Assembly: GCF_009017415.1 (NCBI RefSeq)
Contig: NC_092408.1
Location: 2,790,001-2,854,000 of the forward strand
Reading direction: 5' to 3'
Length of the DNA stretch: 64,000 nt
DNA from: Aspergillus flavus
Lineage: Eukaryota; Ascomycota; Eurotiomycetes; Eurotiales; Aspergillaceae
How positions within the stretch are numbered: position 1 is the first letter of the stretch; every line of letters starts with the position of its first letter. Positions 58,366 through 64,000 of this stretch are shown here, in pieces. The notes below the pieces were generated by a model. It saw nothing but the letters and a program-made list of their open reading frames with translations, searched no databases and was not told where the DNA came from. Made by a program: the position numbers and the translations under genes.

Positions 58366-58758
58366 TCAAAGTACCGGCCCCCGCTTTGACTTCAAAAACT
58401 TCATAACCTCTACATAATGCTCATCATCTCCATCCAACACGGCCTCCTGCTCACAAGCCTCCAAAATGTCAAGCACATATTCCTGACAATCCCATTCCAG
58501 CGTCTCATTGTCGACGCGAGCAGCCTCTACTGCCGCTTTGACGGTGGGTACATCAACATCTCCAATTTCGCTGACCAGCAGGGACATGATCAGGGAGTCG
58601 GAATCAGAGGGCTTGCCGCGGGATTCCATCTTTCGGAAGGTGGGGTGTTCACCGTCGACTTCGAAGATGAGGTCTTCGGTTGCGGTGTGTAGGTGGAGAG
58701 CCCAGTGTTGGTAGTTGCCATAGCGGGGGTAGTAGATTGCGACGTAGAGAGAGGGCAT
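58366..58758 (-). CDS. Small protein with HWA...CQ motifs
   Basis: Single exon, 130 residues. It starts MPSLYVAIYYPRYGNYQHWALHL and later has TLEWDCQEYVLDILEACEQEAVL. The His-Trp-Ala early and Asp-Cys-Gln-x-Tyr-Val late mirror the pair in the 199-residue protein at 20847-21512, suggesting one family, perhaps a permuted papain-like (LRAT/NlpC) fold; that is inference. No signal peptide. Cytosolic, function unknown. Intact. Confidence 0.68.
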   Translation of the reverse strand: MPSLYVAIYYPRYGNYQHWALHLHTATEDLIFEVDGEHPTFRKMESRGKPSDSDSLIMSLLVSEIGDVDVPTVKAAVEAARVDNETLEWDCQEYVLDILEACEQEAVLDGDDEHYVEVMKFLKSKRGPVL

Positions 58759-60127
58759 TGTTTTTGACTTGTGGGTGGTGAGGAGTATGAATGATGTGAG
58801 TGTGAGGTTATTGATGTTTGGTCTGGCCCTGGTTGAGGAATTATTATAGATAGAGATATATCATACTGGACCAAGTGGAGAGAAAAGTTATGTAGGGATC
58901 ATGTTGAGATAAAGGCATATTACTAGTTAATCATGGAATCTCTTTGTGATACTGTGGTGAATGTTGCCTGCCAGGCACCAGAATGCATGCCTGGTATGGT
59001 GCATTCCGCTGCCTGAGCGTGGAAACCGACAATCGTATATATGTCCTCAATCGGACGCGCTAGTTTATGCTAATTTAAAGTTATATTAAGGTACCAAGGT
59101 GACATTTCTATAGGTAATAGGTTAAGCAGGAAGGATCAGATCATGCTGCTAGCCTGCTACCCCTTGCTAGTACCACGACCGGCGATAGACTATAGATCGT
59201 CGATCGCTTAATCGAAGTTTTGGGTTTCGCAATCTCTCGGATATGTTTATGAATAGGTCTATATGTCTTATGTATCACTGGGTGATAAGCTATGCAATGT
59301 CATGGTCTCTGCTGAGTCTACGACATAATTCAGTTAGGGCAAGACTTGAAGAGGAATACCAACCAACGACTTTCACGTCACAAAGAAGGAAAAGAAAAAG
59401 AGAAAAGACATAAAAGTGGAAAGACTCAGCCACAATGATTGAAATAGCCTCAAATCCTTCCAACTTTAATACTATTAAATGTTAGTCACTGTTAAGGTGG
59501 AAATGGTGCCATGCTTTGCACGGAACCCTGGATGATAAGATGGCCAAGACCAGACCAAGAAAAAGATGATGTCAAGTCGGGCATCGCCATGTAACCTTAA
59601 CGGACAATTACCGGCCACACTAAAACCCAATGCAAGAGGCAATGATCGACTCGGGATGAAGCCCTGTCGGCTCAGTTTTCCATTCGGCCAATCCCGATCT
59701 TTACAGTGAGCGACTCGGTATAGTCGGATGTGGCTGATTCAACCCCGCAAATTGCTTTCATTCATTCATTCACTGGCTTCTTGGCCGATCCAACCCTTGG
59801 GTCACGGTGACAAGTCTGTGCGACAATCCTGCCTTGGGAAAAATACCTCAACGTGGACCCAAGGACCGTATAAGTACCTGTTTTGAGTAGTGGCTTCTCG
59901 AATCGAACGGGTGGTACGGCTGGTTAAACTCCGCACCGGTGCTCCAGGATCTGCGTCTGTCTTCCCCGTCCGGGATACGAGTGTGGGGATTAAATTTATT
60001 CTACGACGGGGATAGACTCCTCCACACTTAAGCTTCTGCCTCTATTTAAGTGCCTTGGTGGTCCTGGATTTTTCCCGCAAGAAATCATTCAGTCTAATTT
60101 TCTAGTGCTGTCTGGGAGGCACTAACA
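58759..60127. promoter_or_regulatory. Acid trehalase upstream region
   Basis: About 1.37 kb without a gene. The right end is the treA promoter: a TATTTAAG run at about 60042 and a pyrimidine-rich stretch before the ATG. Specific carbon-control sites were not resolved. Confidence 0.5.
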
Positions 60128-63100
60128 ATGAAACTCAGGGTATGTAATTTTCTATTCACTCCACCCTCATTAGGGCTCCAAAGAAAAGACCAAAAACTGA
60201 CTAGACACTAGAATCTCGCGCCCTGGGCGCTGCTCTTAACAGCAGTCCATGGTCTTCCAAGCCAGGGGACTCAAAACAAACATAATCCCCGTGTCGCTAA
60301 GATCTTAAAGCGACACGAAGGCTCTAGCCAGAAGGCCAAGGATTCAAACAACGTGTATGAGACTAAATTCGACGGCGTAACTTGGGATGAGGAGAATTGG
60401 CTCCTCAAGACAACTACCTTAGACCAGGGCCATTATCAGTCGCGCGGCTCTGTAGCAAATGGTTACCTGGGTATCAATGTCGCCAGTGTTGGCCCCTTCT
60501 TTGAGCTCGACGAAGAAGTAGACGGCGATGTCATCAACGGCTGGCCTCTCTATTCACGGCGACAGTCGTTCGCAACCATCGCTGGTTTCTTTGACTCTCA
60601 ACCAACCACAAACGGTACCAACTTCCCCTGGTTGTCTCAGTACGGATGGGACACGGCGATCAGTGGTGTTCCTCACTGGAGTGGACTGATCCTCGACTTG
60701 GGCGATGATGTCTATTTGGACTCCACTGTGGATGACAGCACCATTACCGATTTTCAATCCACATACGATTTCAAAGCTGGTGTCTTATCATGGTCGTATA
60801 CCTGGTCTCCTGCGGACAAAGGCTCCTTCGAGATCACCTATCGACTGTTCGCCAACAAGTTGAACATCACGCAAGCCGTGGTGGATATGGAGATCATTCC
60901 GTCAGTCGATGCCAATGCGACCGTGGCGAATGTGATCGACGGGTACTCAGCGGTACGAACCGACTTTGTGGAATCGGGTCAAGATGACGGTGCTCTCTTT
61001 TCGGCTGTGCGGCCCTGGGGAATCTCCAACGTCACTGCATATATCTATACGAACCTGACCGGATCGGCCAACGTCGACCTGTCGTCCCGCGCTCTCGTGA
61101 CCGGAAAGCCCTACGTGAACACCAACGAGTCATCTGTCGCGCAGACTGTAAATGTCAAATTTACGGCGAAGGAACCCGTCCGCATCACCAAGTTCGTCGG
61201 CGGAGCCTCGACCGATGCTTTCGCAGACCCCAAACAGACAGCCAAGGAAGCTGCTTCTGCGGCACTGGCAGCGGGCTACAAGAACTCTCTGGAGTCGCAC
61301 GCCTCCGAGTGGGCTAATATTATGCACGAGAACTCGGTCGACCGCTTCACCGACCCGACCACCGGAAAGCTCCCTGAAGACCAACATGTTATTGATTCGG
61401 CCGTCATCGCCGTCACCAACATTTACTATCTGCTGCAGAACACTGTGAGCCAGAACGCCATCGCAGCCGTCTCTAACGCCACTGTTAACGAGACTAGCTT
61501 CTCCGTCGGCGGACTTACATCCGATTCCTATGGTGGCCAAGTCTTCTGGGACGCTGACGTCTGGATGCAACCAGGTCTTGTCGCGTCGCATCCCGAAGCT
61601 GCGCAGGGTGTGACCAACTACCGAGTCGCCAAATATCAACAGGCGAAAGAGAATGTCAAGACGGCGTTTACCAGCTCTAAGAACCAGACTCGGTTTGATC
61701 CCTCGGCAGCAATCTATCCTTGGACCAGCGGCCGTGCCGGAAACTGCACAGCGACTGGCGCCTGCTTTGACTACCAGTATCATCTGAACGGTGATATTGG
61801 TCTTTCTATGATCTATCAATGGGTCGCTAGCGGTGATACGGAGTATTTCCAAGAGAAGCATTTCCCTATCTATGACTCGGTGGCTACGCTGTATTCCAAC
61901 CTTGTTGAGCGTAATGGATCTAGCTGGACCTTGACGAACATGACTGACCCGGTAGGTACTGCGATTCCGAACCGTCCCATCGCAATACTAATAGTCTTTA
62001 GGACGAGTATGCAAACCACGTTGATGCAGGTGGCTTCACAATGCCCCTCATTGCTCAGACTCTGGAGAATGCCAACACGTTCCGCCAGCAATTTAACCTC
62101 GAACCCAACGACACTTGGACCGAGATCTCAGAGAACGTGCTTCTGCTGCGCCAGAACAACGTAACCCTCGAGTACACTTCCATGAATGGTACGGCCGTGG
62201 TCAAACAGGCGGATGTCGTCCTAGTCACCTACCCACTGGCCTACGAGAGCAACTACACAGCCGAAATGGCTCTTTCCGACCTCGACTACGTAAGTTCCTT
62301 ACTCACCTGAGATACCACTTCATCATCATCGCATACTAACACTGATAACCAAAAAGTACGCAAACAAGCAATCCGCCGACGGCCCCGCAATGACCTGGGC
62401 CATCTTCTCCATCGTAGCGAGCGACGTCTCCCCATCCGGCTGTTCAGCCTGGACCTACCACCAATACTCCTACGATCCCTACACCAGAGGTCCCTTCTTC
62501 CAGCTGTCTGAACAAATGCTCGACAACGCCAGCATCAACGGCGGCACCCACCCCGCCTACCCATTCCTCACGGGCCACGGCGGCGCCAACCAAGTCGTGC
62601 TATTCGGATACCTCGGCCTGCGTCTCCTCCCCGAAGAAGGAATCTACATCACCCCCAACCTACCCCCACAAATCCCCTACGTCAAATACCGAACCTTCTA
62701 CTGGCGCGGCTGGCCCATCGCCGCCGAATCCAACTACACCCACACCACCATCCGCCGCGACACAAAGACCGCCCCCCTCTCCACCGCCGACGAACGCTTC
62801 CGAAACGCCACAATCCCCGTGCACGTCGGCAGCGACGAAGCGGAAACCCACACCCTCCAACCAACCGGAAGTCCCCTGATCATTGAGAACCGCCAAATCG
62901 GCACAATTCCCACCATGCAAGGAAACCAGATCCAATGTCAGCCTATCACGTCTCCGGATGAGCACAAGGCAGGCCAGTTCCCCATCTCTGCTAATGACGG
63001 TGCGACGTCTACGAAGTGGCAGCCTGCTTCGTCGAATCTCTCTTCTATTACTGTTACCTTGTCGGATACGCAGTTGGCGAATGCCGTGTCCGGGTTCCAT

Positions 63101-63541
63101 TTCGATTGGGCTTCTGCGCCGCCGGTTAATGCGTCGGTCATTTTCCATGAGGAGGTTATTGACAATCCGGCTTCTGTGTTTGCGTTTGGGACTCAGGACC
63201 AGGCTCAAGCTGAAGGGGATGAGAAGTATAGAGTTGTTCTCACTTTGACGGGTATTGAGCCCTCGACGATATACACGGCGGAGGAGGAGAACCAGGTTCG
63301 CATTCCGGTTGGGAATACGACTACTACGCAGCTTAAGGAGACTGTGAAGGCGTCGAAGTATGCGACTTTGTTGATTGCTGGGAACCAGGCTCTTAGTGGC
63401 GAGCAGGAGGATGCAGGTGCCACGGTGGCGGAGTGGGTGATACTGAGCCAGGAAGGTGGACAGTCTCAGTCGGCGGCTACTGCGCAGAGGAGGGGTATGA
63501 ATGTTAGGGATAGGGCTTTGTTGGAGAGACTTCGGAGGTAG
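60128..63541 (+). CDS. treA: Acid trehalase, secreted (GH65)
   Basis: Joined as 60128..60139, 60212..61951, 62002..62289, 62357..63541: 1074 residues. Exon 1 codes only MKLR; the 72-base first intron joins it to NLAPWALLLTAVHGLPS, completing a signal peptide, which is why 60128 is preferred to the later Met at 60353. GH65 layout: beta-sandwich N-terminal domain, linker and an (alpha/alpha)6 barrel with GQVFWDADVWMQPGL, GDIGLSMIYQW and GHGGANQVVLFGYLGLRLLPEEG, then a beta-rich C-terminal domain. Many N-x-S/T sites fit a glycosylated cell-wall or spore-wall enzyme. It cleaves external trehalose to two glucose. Introns 2 and 3 (50 and 67 bases) restore frame. Length matches Aspergillus TreA. Intact. 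Confidence 0.96.
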
Positions 63542-64000
63542 GTTGTTTGCTTCTGTGTGATTGGTTTTATTACTCCTAATAGGAATGAATTTTCCTCTCC
63601 GATGAGTGATCTTGCTATGAAGGTTTATTCAACGTGATTGTTACTAGAGATTGGCCTCGTAGTATAGCCTCTGCTACCTATCTTGCTGGATATAGTACAT
63701 GGATATAGTACATGGATATAGTATAAGGATATGGTATATGGATAGAGGATCCACCAGAACGGGAGATGCCGACGGGCCGACAGCCCCCATTCTACCCAAA
63801 GGGGTTAGGGTTAAGCGCCGTGCTATAGAATAGCAATCATATCACATCATCGATCAGGCCCCCAAATGCAGGCTGACTTGGCGTCAGCAGGTTCCGGATT
63901 ATTTCGGGACGGCCTTGCCCGGTTGTTCCTGATAAAAACCACTTTGCGACTCTCTCCACCTTCTCCGACAAGCTTCTGCTTCATCCTGGTGTATTATTCT
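63542..64000. other. Intergenic right edge
   Basis: The 3' flank of treA with a short tandem repeat (63688-63745). No gene seen before the window ends. Confidence 0.5.
63688..63745. repeat. Tandem repeat, about 13-base unit
   Basis: The unit GGATATAGTACAT recurs about four times with growing divergence (GGATATAGTATAA, GGATATGGTATAT). It lies about 150 bases past the treA stop. Confidence 0.7.

Noticed and set aside
60353..60355. Start of acid trehalase at Met 60353
   Set aside because: This omits the signal peptide; the four-codon exon at 60128-60139 plus exon 2 gives a normal secreted enzyme of family length.

Overview
The window is nuclear DNA of a filamentous ascomycete, most likely Aspergillus or a close Eurotiales relative. 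Nearly every gene has GT-AG introns of about 47-75 bases with CTAAC/CTGAC-like branch sites. The gene families also fit: a fungal NRPS with a DMATS prenyltransferase, a GH11 xylanase, an acid trehalase, fungal Zn2Cys6 and rhodopsin-like proteins. Exon joins below were worked out by reading frame, splice signals and remembered family consensus; no search was run.

Bases 1-14.5 kb look like a small secondary-metabolite locus. It holds an alpha/beta hydrolase, a DMATS-type indole prenyltransferase (1743-3090, minus) and a divergent two-module NRPS (4744-10722, plus). The NRPS has one complete adenylation domain; the second is reduced to its C-terminal tail, and the final condensation domain lacks the usual active-site histidine. 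An amino-acid/choline-type permease and a fungal rhodopsin-like membrane protein follow. Together they suggest a prenylated indole dipeptide or diketopiperazine product, but no P450 or flavin monooxygenase is present.

Bases 15-28.9 kb are an accessory belt in decay. Broken genes are an MFS transporter with two in-frame stops, an SRPK-like kinase with a frameshift, a 3' relic of a giant DUF3638-type gene with three nonsense codons, and an F-box/ankyrin gene with a frameshift. Intact genes among them are a GH11 xylanase with upstream XlnR-like sites, an arrestin-like adaptor with a PPxY motif, a small protein with HWA and NCQ motifs, and a Cys-rich probably GPI-anchored protein.

Bases 29.3-43.6 kb carry conserved nuclear genes: Nse1, U2AF small subunit, Kin17, Arp9 and NC2-beta. 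They are interrupted at 31.5-38 kb by small accessory genes, AT-rich DNA and a Ty3/gypsy relic.

Bases 44-57.7 kb hold metabolic genes: two SDRs, a Zn2Cys6 regulator divergent from a secreted lipase-like hydrolase, then three same-strand genes (FAD amine oxidoreductase, pyrroline-5-carboxylate reductase, proline dehydrogenase) that look like a proline-related catabolic group. A 28-bp inverted repeat and an intact SRPK-like kinase follow. The last part has a second small HWA/CQ protein and the secreted acid trehalase.
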